Translations under genes and position numbers: made by a program | In this document: piece after piece, positions 44,174 to 51,343 of the stretch | Position numbering within the stretch: the first letter of the stretch is position 1 | Layout: each line of letters opens with the position of its first letter | From: Lactobacillus sp. ESL0677 | GTDB lineage: Bacteria; Bacillota; Bacilli; Lactobacillales; Lactobacillaceae | Direction: 5' to 3' | Length of the DNA: 64,000 nt | Assembly (NCBI RefSeq): GCF_029392875.1 | Contig: NZ_CP113946.1 | Coordinates: 1,736,001-1,800,000, forward strand | Notes under the pieces: generated by a model | Told to the model about the DNA's origin: nothing | Seen by the model: the letters and a program-made list of their open reading frames with translations, nothing else | The model's database searches: none

Positions 44174-45088
44174 TTATGAAATCTGCTCTACTTCGATTTG
44201 CGGCAAAACCGCATCAATCTGACTTTTAACCGCAATATCCTTAGTAAAGGCAGTCGCGGCGCCACAAGCCATCCCCATCCGGAAACTTTCTTTTGGATTG
44301 CCACTCTTAACATAAGTACCGACAAAGCCGGCAATCATCGAGTCACCAGCACCAACTGAATTAACAGCGGTGCCAACTGCGGCTGGGGCATGATACACAT
44401 GCTCTGGTGTTACCAAGTAGCCACCCTTAGCCGCCATCGACACCATGACATTTTGTGCGCCCTTATCTAACAACTGCTGTGCACAAGTAAGCATCTCTTG
44501 CTCACTATTAAAGGTCGTGTTGAACAAGTCCGCTAATTCGTGATGATTGGGTTTAATCACTAGCGGCTTGTAGCTTAATGTATCTAGCAAAGCACGCCCT
44601 GTGGTATCGACCACAAATTCGGCATCAGCTTCTTTAATTAGCGGCAACAATTTTTGATAAAAATCTGCCGGTAAATTCGCCGCTAACGAACCACTTAAAA
44701 CTACAAGATCGCCTGATTGTAAGTCACTAAGCCTGTCTTCAAAGGCGGTAACTTCTGCTGGGGCAACCGCTGGCCCCGCCGCATTAATTTCTGTTTCCTG
44801 TCCGGCATGCACCTTGACATTCACCCGTGTAGTTTCCTTAATTGTCACAAAATCATTGACAATTCGGCGCTGGTTTAGTTGGCGCACCAGTTCTTTACCG
44901 GTAAAACCACCAGCAAAGCCCCAAGCCGTGTTTTCAATTCCTAACTGGTTAAGAATTTGGGAAACGTTAATTCCTTTCCCACCAGCCAAAAAGACCGCAT
45001 TGGGTGTTCGATTGACAGCACCGGGAGTGACTTCACTCAGTTGCATGACATAATCCAAAGCTGGATTAACTGTAACTGTATAAATCAT
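44174..45088 (-). CDS. fruK: 1-Phosphofructokinase
   Basis: 304 residues, PfkB ribokinase fold. N-terminal VNPALDYVM, GGKGINVSQIL, and the C-terminal signature VNSVGAGDSMIAGFV with the catalytic Asp (near 250). It phosphorylates fructose 1-phosphate from the PTS to the 1,6-bisphosphate. Overlaps fruR by 4 bp (ATGA). Confidence 0.93.
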   Translation of the reverse strand: MIYTVTVNPALDYVMQLSEVTPGAVNRTPNAVFLAGGKGINVSQILNQLGIENTAWGFAGGFTGKELVRQLNQRRIVNDFVTIKETTRVNVKVHAGQETEINAAGPAVAPAEVTAFEDRLSDLQSGDLVVLSGSLAANLPADFYQKLLPLIKEADAEFVVDTTGRALLDTLSYKPLVIKPNHHELADLFNTTFNSEQEMLTCAQQLLDKGAQNVMVSMAAKGGYLVTPEHVYHAPAAVGTAVNSVGAGDSMIAGFVGTYVKSGNPKESFRMGMACGAATAFTKDIAVKSQIDAVLPQIEVEQIS

Positions 45089-45843
45089 TGCTTTGCCTCC
45101 TTTAAATTAATTTTAGTTGGTAATAATTGCCGCTGCTCCTTTGTCAGGTCAGCCGTAATTACATTAACATCTTGACTATCAGCAAAAATCGCAAAGTTGC
45201 GTTCGCCGATTTTAGAAGCATCAGTTAGCACATAGGCATGCCGTGCCTGCATAATCTCTAATTTCTTCATCGCGGCTTCTTCTGGGTCAGGCGTGGTTAA
45301 ATTACCTTCCTGATCCAAGCCGTTAGTCCCGACAAAGCTAGCCGCAAATTTCATCCCTTGCAGCTGAGTAATCGCAGACTGGCCAACAACAGCGTGAGTA
45401 TCCTCCTTGATGCGACCACCTAACAGGATCGTATCAATCTCGTGATTTAATGCTCCCAGCGCCGTTTCAAGGCCGTTAGTCACAACCGTCACGTGAGGAA
45501 TATCTGCTAAAAAAGGCACCATTTCGTAAGCAGTTGTTCCCGCATCAATAAAAATATAGTCATTTTCATGAACAAAATGTTCAACTGCATAACGAGCAAT
45601 CTTAATCTTGGCTTCATGGTTCATACTAAAGCGAATATGTTGCGATACGTCATGGGCAAAATTCTTCACGGATTGCGCACCACCATGAATTCGCTTCAGC
45701 AGCCCCTGCTGCTCCAATTGAATTAAATCGCGGCGAATTGTCGATTCTGACGTGTTAGTAATCGTCGATAGGTCCTTGACCTGGCACAATTCGTGTTGAT
45801 TAACATAATTCTCAATGATTTTTTGCCTTTCTTGCGTTAACAT
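45085..45843 (-). CDS. fruR: DeoR-family repressor of the fructose operon
   Basis: 252 residues. N-terminal helix-turn-helix (CQVKDLSTITNTSESTIRRDLIQLEQQGLLKRIHGGA) and the DeoR C-terminal sensor (FIDAGTTAYEMVPFL, VVTNGLETA, GGRIKEDTHAVVG). It probably senses fructose 1-phosphate. Start is ATG 45843 (GAGGTGG upstream) rather than the upstream in-frame codon. Autoregulated operon, repeats upstream. Confidence 0.9.
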   Translation of the reverse strand: MLTQERQKIIENYVNQHELCQVKDLSTITNTSESTIRRDLIQLEQQGLLKRIHGGAQSVKNFAHDVSQHIRFSMNHEAKIKIARYAVEHFVHENDYIFIDAGTTAYEMVPFLADIPHVTVVTNGLETALGALNHEIDTILLGGRIKEDTHAVVGQSAITQLQGMKFAASFVGTNGLDQEGNLTTPDPEEAAMKKLEIMQARHAYVLTDASKIGERNFAIFADSQDVNVITADLTKEQRQLLPTKINLKEAKQ

Positions 45844-45945
45844 TCTATCCACCTCTTGCAACTATTGTATTCGGTTCCATCGTCAAAAGCAATCATTTTT
45901 TGTCAAAAATATTCATTTTTATTCATAAGCACGCATGAATAGCTA
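45844..45945 (-). promoter_or_regulatory. fruRKA promoter and probable FruR operators
   Basis: Minus strand promoter TTGCTT-17-TACAAT close to the start. Upstream, ATTCAT occurs at 45911 and 45921 (10 bp apart) and inverted ATGAAT at 45935, likely FruR contacts. Confidence 0.45.
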
Positions 45946-45948
45946 TCA

Positions 45949-45982
45949 AAAAAGCACTAACTAAAGAAGCTAGTGCTTTTTG
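45949..45982 (-). terminator. Terminator of the M20 amidohydrolase gene
   Basis: Minus strand AAAAAGCACTA.../...TAGTGCTTTTTT; two bases beyond the stop codon. Confidence 0.82.
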
Positions 45983-45984
45983 GG

Positions 45985-47175
45985 TTAAGCCAATAAATAT
46001 TGCACGGTTGCCGTACCTGCAGCTTTAGCCGCAATTAATAGAGAGCGTTCGTCTAACATAAAGTTAGGACTATGGTGCGGATGAGTCTGACCATCGGCAA
46101 TATCACAGCCAACATATAAAAAGGTACATGGCTTTTGCAAAGCGTAATAAGAAAAGTCTTCTGACGGATCTTGAGCGCCAAAATCCGTTACTTCGTTAAT
46201 TTCCGGAATATTCGGCACTTCTTTTTGTAAACCAGCGACTACCCGCTTGGTAAAATCTGGGTCATTGTACAAAACAGGTACATCCTTCGTGATTTCATAT
46301 TCAGCCTTGACACCAAACATTGCCTCAGTTCCTTCAATTAATTGCTTGAGGCGCTCATGAATAACCTGACGCGTGCTTTCCTTCATAATACGAATATCAC
46401 CCTTAAGTGTGACTGACTCCTTAATGGCGTTACTGGTGCCAACGCCGTCAAACGAGCCAACGGTAATACTTGCATGATCAGCCGGCTCAATGCGCCGCGA
46501 GACAATCGTTTGCAAAGCAGTTACAAAATAAGAACCAGCAACAATGGCATCATTTGACAATTGCGGCATTGAGCCATGACCGCCCTTACCAATGAACTTA
46601 ATCGTAAAGTTTGAGCGTCCCGTCTGACTTTCACCTAGATGATAGGCAACTGAACCAACGGGCATGGTTGACATCACGTGAATGCCAATGACATTATCAA
46701 CATTATCTAAGACGCCGCCAGCAATCATCGCTTGGGCACCACTTGGTGCCTTTTCCTCGGCTGGCTGGTGGATAATTCTAACTGAACCGCGCAATTTGTC
46801 TTTCACCGCAATCAGATTTTTAGCTAACACCATTAAGTAAGCAGTATGGGCATCATGACCACAAGCATGCATTACTCCGGCATTTTGCGATTTAAATGGT
46901 AAATCGTTGTCCTCTTGAACGGCCAAGCCATCAAAGTCAGCTCTAAGACCCAGCTTAGGCCCGGGCTTGCCGCTATCAATATCCACGGTAATGCCATAAC
47001 CTGAGCCACAATCTTTAACCGTGCAGTCTAACCCATCATAGAAATGCTTAATATAATCATGCGTTTGCTTTTCCTGATTTGATAATTCGGGATGAGCATG
47101 TAAGTGACGCCGAATCTTAATCATTTCATCTTGATCATCATCCAAGCGCTTCATTAATTCTTCTTCAACTGTCAT
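45985..47175 (-). CDS. M20D amidohydrolase (N-acyl amino-acid / hippurate hydrolase type)
   Basis: 396 residues. Motifs GLRADFDGLAVQE, HACGHDAHTAYLM (metal His), QPAEEKAPSGAQAMI, the dimer-domain FIGKGGHGSMP and C-terminal DPSEDFSYY. Related to but distinct from the DAP deacetylase at 19802 and not in the lysine operon. Members remove acyl groups from amino acids; the acyl group is unknown. Single gene with own terminator and a GGAG-type ribosome binding site. Confidence 0.82.
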   Translation of the reverse strand: MTVEEELMKRLDDDQDEMIKIRRHLHAHPELSNQEKQTHDYIKHFYDGLDCTVKDCGSGYGITVDIDSGKPGPKLGLRADFDGLAVQEDNDLPFKSQNAGVMHACGHDAHTAYLMVLAKNLIAVKDKLRGSVRIIHQPAEEKAPSGAQAMIAGGVLDNVDNVIGIHVMSTMPVGSVAYHLGESQTGRSNFTIKFIGKGGHGSMPQLSNDAIVAGSYFVTALQTIVSRRIEPADHASITVGSFDGVGTSNAIKESVTLKGDIRIMKESTRQVIHERLKQLIEGTEAMFGVKAEYEITKDVPVLYNDPDFTKRVVAGLQKEVPNIPEINEVTDFGAQDPSEDFSYYALQKPCTFLYVGCDIADGQTHPHHSPNFMLDERSLLIAAKAAGTATVQYLLA

Positions 47176-47311
47176 TTTATTCTCCTTATAGCTCTAGCAC
47201 ATTACAATTAATTCAATTATACAACACAATTTTGCTAGTACTAAAAATGGACTGGATCTTGTGCTAAAATTAAAAGGTTGTCTTTGATAAAGAAGTAAGG
47301 GAGTTTAATTA

Positions 47312-48667
47312 ATGGAAGAAAACGAACCACAGATACGACGACACCACATTTCTGCTAGTCACCACATGAAAATTCAATGGAAAGAATTTTTTAAAAGTCC
47401 TGACGACACCTTAATTAAGGACACAACCTTGGTTGAAAAAGGGTCATTAGTCGGCAGAATCGGCATTATGCTGCTGGAGTGCGGAACGGGAGCTTGGCGC
47501 GTGCGCGACTCAATGAACACCGTAGCGCGAGCACTTGATATTACTTGCTCGGTTGATATTGGGCTGATTTCGATTGAATATACCTGCTTTGATATTAACA
47601 ACAAGTCATATTCGCAGACCCTGACTTTGGCAACAACCGAAGTTAATATGAATAAACTAAACAAAATGGAACAGTTTGTTCGTAAATTTGAGAAAAATCA
47701 TGACCACTTATCCATTGGGGCAATCCACCATAGTTTAAACGAAATTGAACGGCACACAGTTAATTATCCCGTCACTATTTCGGCTTTAAGTGCAGGAATT
47801 GCGTGCTGCAGTTTCATTTTTCTGCTAGGTGGCGGCCTGCCAGAGATGATCTGTACCTTTTTTGGCGCATTAATTGGAAATTATGTGCGTGGTGAAATGG
47901 GCAAACGCAAAATTACCCTTGTGGCAAAAATTGCCGTGGGAGTTGCCATTTCTTGTGCAGTTTACTTTTTATGCTTTATGCTGGGCCAAAAATTATTGGG
48001 CTGGAACCATGATCACGCATACGGTTATATTGGCGCGATGCTCTATGTTATTCCCGGTTTTCCTTTCATTACTTCTGGTCTTGACATGTCGAAGCTCGAT
48101 ATGCGTTCGGGATTAGAGCGACTAGCCTACGCTTGCTTGGTAATCATGACGGCAACGATGGTTGGGTGGGGAATTGCTATCGCTCTTAACCTGACGCCAG
48201 GTGCCATGCCTAAGCTCAATCTCGCGCCAGGCATTCTAACTTTTTGTCGAATTTTAGCAAGCTTTGGCGGCGTCTTCGGTTTCTCCGTGATGTTTAACGC
48301 TAAGCCGCAAATGGCATTTGTAGCAGCCTTAATTGGTGCCCTTGCCAACACCTTACGCCTCAGTCTAGTTGACTATAATCACTTACCGGCAGCACTTGCC
48401 GCCTTTATCGGCGCCCTATTAGCAGGGCTGCTTGCCAGCTTTGTCCGTGAAAAAGTTGGTTTTCCAAGAATTGCAATTACTGTACCGGCAATCGTGATTA
48501 TGGTGCCCGGACTTTATATGTACCGAGCCGTGTTCAACTTTGGTGTCACAAATATTAATGTCGGTGCCTATTGGATTATGAATGCCTTAATGATTGTGAT
48601 CGCTCTGCCAATTGGCCTATTGACGGCCCGCATCTTAACCGACACCAAGTGGCGCCATGCTGATTAA
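47312..48667 (+). CDS. Threonine/serine exporter (ThrE family)
   Basis: 451 residues. A soluble N-terminal domain (LMLLECGTGAWRVRDSMNTVARALDI type motif, residues 45-140) is followed by about ten membrane helices in two halves (ThrE and ThrE_2), a one-chain version of the YjjP/YjjB pair. It would export Thr, Ser or small organic acids. Start ATG follows AAGGGAG. Monocistronic with own terminator. Confidence 0.82.
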   Translation: MEENEPQIRRHHISASHHMKIQWKEFFKSPDDTLIKDTTLVEKGSLVGRIGIMLLECGTGAWRVRDSMNTVARALDITCSVDIGLISIEYTCFDINNKSYSQTLTLATTEVNMNKLNKMEQFVRKFEKNHDHLSIGAIHHSLNEIERHTVNYPVTISALSAGIACCSFIFLLGGGLPEMICTFFGALIGNYVRGEMGKRKITLVAKIAVGVAISCAVYFLCFMLGQKLLGWNHDHAYGYIGAMLYVIPGFPFITSGLDMSKLDMRSGLERLAYACLVIMTATMVGWGIAIALNLTPGAMPKLNLAPGILTFCRILASFGGVFGFSVMFNAKPQMAFVAALIGALANTLRLSLVDYNHLPAALAAFIGALLAGLLASFVREKVGFPRIAITVPAIVIMVPGLYMYRAVFNFGVTNINVGAYWIMNALMIVIALPIGLLTARILTDTKWRHAD

Positions 48668-48725
48668 TTTTAGATAAAAACAAACTAAATTTAAATTTAT
48701 TAATCAACAAAAATACTAGTATGTA

Positions 48726-48760
48726 AAAGGCTCTTTCATGTTATTTATGAAAGAGCCTTT
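48726..48760 (+). terminator. Terminator of the thrE-like gene
   Basis: Perfect 14-bp stem AAAGGCTCTTTCAT/ATGAAAGAGCCTTT with a T-rich tail; may work in both directions. Confidence 0.85.
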
Positions 48761-48794
48761 ATCTATCTTTGCTTATTCAAGACATATTTTTTAC

Positions 48795-48888
48795 ATAAAA
48801 AAGTCCTTGACAGCAGAGTCAAAGACTTTAACAAGAAAATATTTACAAGCTGGTTAGTGCTTGTAGGTGTTACCTTGATACATTCCAT
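48795..48888 (-). ncRNA. Candidate antitoxin RNA
   Basis: A compact minus-strand unit: TTGAAC (48918-48923), 17 bp, TATAAT (48895-48900), start near 48888, and a 12-bp terminator stem AAAGTCTTTGAC/GTCAAGGACTTT (48800-48829) followed by TTTTT. Length is about 94 nt with no frame. It carries the complement of sequences repeated in the toxin mRNA: TACCTTGAT-(N2-3)-TTCC at 48871-48886 matches 49004-49020 at the toxin start codon, and the GGTTA...TGCTT block (48852-48862) matches parts of the toxin 5' region. So it should base-pair with the toxin mRNA. Confidence 0.65.
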
Positions 48889-48894
48889 AAAGTA

Positions 48895-48947
48895 ATTATA
48901 TCGTATTTGTTTTTTGTGTTCAACTTAAACTTCTTTTACGGTAAAAT
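48895..48947. promoter_or_regulatory. Back-to-back promoters with overlapping -35 boxes
   Basis: Left: TTGAAC/TATAAT with 17 bp, near consensus (antitoxin). Right: TTCAAC (48919-48924), 17 bp, TAAAAT (48942-48947), weaker (toxin). The -35 hexamers share five bases, so the two promoters should compete for RNA polymerase; the antitoxin promoter is the stronger one, as expected for such loci. Confidence 0.6.
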
Positions 48948-49007
48948 GTTAAAGAAGCACGAAGGTTGGTTACCTTTAATACTGTGCTTCAAAGAAGGTG
49001 AAATACC

Positions 49008-49070
49008 TTGATCACGTTCCTGAAACAACTAGCAGTATTGGTGTTGTTGTGCATTTGGTTAATAAGTTAA
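49008..49070 (+). CDS. Putative type I toxin, 20-residue hydrophobic peptide
   Basis: TTG-initiated frame with ribosome binding site AAGGTGA eight bases upstream. It encodes MITFLKQLAVLVLLCIWLIS: a short basic start and one strongly hydrophobic segment long enough to enter the membrane, like Ibs, Fst/Ldr and other type I toxins. The mRNA starts with a stem GAAGCAC/GTGCTTC (48954-48990), and after the stop codon carries TTAATAAGTTAA/TTAACTTATTAA (49059-49101), then the terminator. GTTAAAGAAGC near the 5' end is complementary to GCTTCTTTAAC (49084-49094), a possible 5'-3' lock. The start-codon region is repeated in the divergent RNA. Confidence 0.6.
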   Translation: MITFLKQLAVLVLLCIWLIS

Positions 49071-49108
49071 TTGATAAAAATAGGCTTCTTTAACTTATTA
49101 AGTATGCT

Positions 49109-49138
49109 AAAAGACACGGATAAAACCGTGTCTTTTTT
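49109..49138 (+). terminator. Terminator of the toxin mRNA
   Basis: Perfect stem AAAGACACGG/CCGTGTCTTT with loop ATAAAA and TTTT. Confidence 0.85.
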
Positions 49139-49159
49139 GAATTAATTTATTTTTAGCCA

Positions 49160-49195
49160 AAATAAAAACAGACAAGACTCCTATCTTGTCTGTTT
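49160..49195 (-). terminator. Terminator of lrgAB
   Basis: Minus strand AACAGACAAGA/TCTTGTCTGTT with loop TAGGAG and TTTATTTT tail. Confidence 0.85.
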
Positions 49196-49268
49196 CTGTG
49201 TAAGTAAACATTAGCTATTAAATATTAATAAAACCAATAAATTTTTACAACCTATTTGCTTGTCCCAA

Positions 49269-49994
49269 CTATAAGCCCAACATATGAGCAAAAACTGGAA
49301 CAAGTAAATTATCAACTAGGCCTGTAGCTACCACCGCAACTGCAGCCATTGCACCTTGAACAGAGCCGAGTTCTAGACCAAAAGCTGAACCGATTGTGTG
49401 ACCAGCAGCACCTAGACCTAAACCTGTACCCATTGGGTCACTATCAAGTCTAAACCATTTAACCATTTGCTTACCTAAAGCATAGATCACAACCGCATTC
49501 AAGATGCAGGCCATTGCAGTAATTGAAGCATTACCACCAATTGATGTCGTTAATGGCATTGCAATTGCTGTTGTTGCTGATTGACTAAGCATTGATCTAA
49601 TCCCAACTTCATCAAGTCCAACTGCCTTAGAAACTAAAGTAATCAGGATTAATGAAATAAAGGTACCAATGATTAGGCTCAATAAGATGATAACCCAATT
49701 TTTCTTTACAACATCATTACGTTTATACAATGGTACCGCAAAGGCAATCGTGGCCGGTGTGATAAACCAAAAGATGATATCGCCACCTGGCTTGTAAGCC
49801 TTAGCATAAACTTGAGCTGTTGAAACATCAAAGAACTTGCCCAAAACTACTAAAATCGCAATTCCCAAAACCATTGCAACAAACAAAGGTTGGAAAATAA
49901 ATAGTCCATGAGACTTTTTAAATAACCACTTACCAATTAAAAAGACGAGCAGTGATAAAAAGACACCGAATAAAGGATTACTGATATAAGCCAT
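49269..49994 (-). CDS. lrgB: LrgB-family membrane protein
   Basis: 241 residues, about seven membrane helices, with LrgB/YohK signatures (MLSQSATTAIAMPLTTSIGG, LGLGAAGHTIGSAFGLELG). With LrgA it was first described as an antiholin-like modulator of autolysis; B. subtilis and streptococcal relatives are needed for pyruvate uptake. It overlaps lrgA by one base. Controlled by the adjacent LytSR pair. Confidence 0.9.
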   Translation of the reverse strand: MAYISNPLFGVFLSLLVFLIGKWLFKKSHGLFIFQPLFVAMVLGIAILVVLGKFFDVSTAQVYAKAYKPGGDIIFWFITPATIAFAVPLYKRNDVVKKNWVIILLSLIIGTFISLILITLVSKAVGLDEVGIRSMLSQSATTAIAMPLTTSIGGNASITAMACILNAVVIYALGKQMVKWFRLDSDPMGTGLGLGAAGHTIGSAFGLELGSVQGAMAAVAVVATGLVDNLLVPVFAHMLGL

Positions 49995-50437
49995 TATTTT
50001 CCATCTCCAGTCTTAACATCATTAGAAACTGAACCCAACTTAACTGAGGTCAACTTCTTCTTTAACCAAAGCAATGCTCTAGTTGTGTAGGCAGTTACAA
50101 CTAATAGAATAATTGTTGATAGTAAAATTACTAAGACTAGTTGCACACCCTGGGCCTTCATAATGTCAAGGTTAGCTGCAATGGAAATTCCTGATGGAAC
50201 AAACATAAAGCTGATTAATGAAATTAGTGCACTGCCAAATGAGTCAACCCACTCAAGCTTAATAACATGAGTTGTTAATAATACGTATAATAGGACTAAA
50301 CCGATAACTGGTGTTGGTACCGGGAAGTTCTTTGGCATTGTTTCTGAAATTAACTGTGATGCAAACAAGATTGCTGCATAAACCAACATTTGAAATAAAA
50401 GTGGGGCTGATTTATGTTCGGGTTCTTTATTTTTCAT
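49994..50437 (-). CDS. lrgA: LrgA-family holin-like membrane protein
   Basis: 147 residues with four membrane helices (LVYAAILFASQLISETMP..., VIGLVLLYVLLTTHVI, FMFVPSGISIAANL, VLVILLSTIILLVVTAYTTRALLWLKKKL), the CidA/LrgA pattern. The start is set at ATG 50437 because AAAGGATG lies six bases before it; ATG 50446 is too close to that site. Partner of lrgB. Confidence 0.88.
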   Translation of the reverse strand: MKNKEPEHKSAPLLFQMLVYAAILFASQLISETMPKNFPVPTPVIGLVLLYVLLTTHVIKLEWVDSFGSALISLISFMFVPSGISIAANLDIMKAQGVQLVLVILLSTIILLVVTAYTTRALLWLKKKLTSVKLGSVSNDVKTGDGK

Positions 50438-50516
50438 CTTACTCATCCTTTCTCGTTTCCTTATCTTCACTGATAAAGATACTAGGTAAAAGGCATTTTG
50501 TGAGCAAAATTATGCC

Positions 50517-50545
50517 GAACTGCAAAAATCGGCCGGTGAACTGCA
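50517..50545 (-). promoter_or_regulatory. Probable LytR (LytTR) binding site upstream of lrgA
   Basis: Two direct repeats TGCAGTTC (minus strand, 50517-50524 and 50538-50545) spaced 21 bp, two helical turns, as LytTR-domain regulators need. A CATAAT -10-like sequence follows, so the site sits where an activator contacts RNA polymerase. Confidence 0.6.
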
Positions 50546-50582
50546 TGTGAGTAAAAGTAAAAGTTATTTCTTGTTGTAGCGC

Positions 50583-51326
50583 TTACATCCCTAAACGCTG
50601 ACTTAAATCCTTTCTATATGAGCGGCCAACCTGGACCTTTTCGCCATTACTCATAACTAACAAAAGTGTGTTATTAAACCACGGCTGTACTTCTTTGACT
50701 TCCTCAACGTTAATGATTGCATTGCGATGAACCTGCATAAACTTAGCTTGATTGAGCCGCTCCTTTAACCAAGCCAAAGTTTCGCGAGTTTTATAATGCT
50801 CTTGAGCTGTTGAGATTGTTAGAACTCCACTATTGATTGTCGCCGTAATTAAATCGTTCTTTTTAATGACGATATTACGATCATCGAGTTCAATACTGAG
50901 CATCTCATTAACTACATGAGGCTGCTCCTTACTAATCCGCGTTTGTACTCGCGACTCGATAACATTACGTGCTTTAGTTAGGGCCTGGTCTATTCGTTCC
51001 TGCTCAAATGGTTTCAAAACATAATCCACGGCGCCAACATCAAACGCCTTGACTGCATACTCATCATAAGCAGTTGAAAAGATAATAATCGGTGAATAAT
51101 CTGCTGGCTTCAATTCACTGGCTAACTCAAAGCCATTTTCTTCATTAAGTGAAATATCCAAAAACAGCAAGTCAATTTTATTTTTAAGCAGTTCCATTTG
51201 GGCCTGCTTAATATCTTCTGCTTGATAGATATTGACTGCCATACCAGCAAGACTTGGGCTTTTTGTAATTAAATATTCCAATTCTGTTCTCGCTAGTGGC
51301 TCATCGTCAACCAATAAAATCTTCAT
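50583..51326 (-). CDS. lytR: LytR-type response regulator (REC-LytTR)
   Basis: 247 residues. Receiver domain (1-120: ILLVDDEPLAR, phospho-Asp in LLFLDISL near 57, FSTAYDEYAVKAF, Lys in LKPF) and C-terminal LytTR DNA-binding domain (MSIELDDRNIVIKKNDLITATI..., FMQVHRNAIINVEEVKEVQPWFNN). It should activate lrgAB. ATG 51326 is preferred (AGAGGAT upstream); the frame opens at 51347. Lies 17 bp after lytS. Confidence 0.9.
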   Translation of the reverse strand: MKILLVDDEPLARTELEYLITKSPSLAGMAVNIYQAEDIKQAQMELLKNKIDLLFLDISLNEENGFELASELKPADYSPIIIFSTAYDEYAVKAFDVGAVDYVLKPFEQERIDQALTKARNVIESRVQTRISKEQPHVVNEMLSIELDDRNIVIKKNDLITATINSGVLTISTAQEHYKTRETLAWLKERLNQAKFMQVHRNAIINVEEVKEVQPWFNNTLLLVMSNGEKVQVGRSYRKDLSQRLGM

Positions 51327-51343
51327 TCTCTGTATCCTCTTTT

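Larger units (their letters stand above)
48668..49268. other. 600-bp interval holding a type I toxin-antitoxin locus
   Basis: No ordinary protein gene. It contains the thrE terminator, a leftward small RNA with promoter and terminator, a rightward short mRNA with a 20-codon hydrophobic peptide and terminator, and the lrgB terminator. See separate entries. Confidence 0.6.

Noticed and set aside
48841..48890. Antitoxin region as a small protein gene
   Set aside because: No start codon with ribosome binding site and no frame of useful length in the 94-nt transcript.
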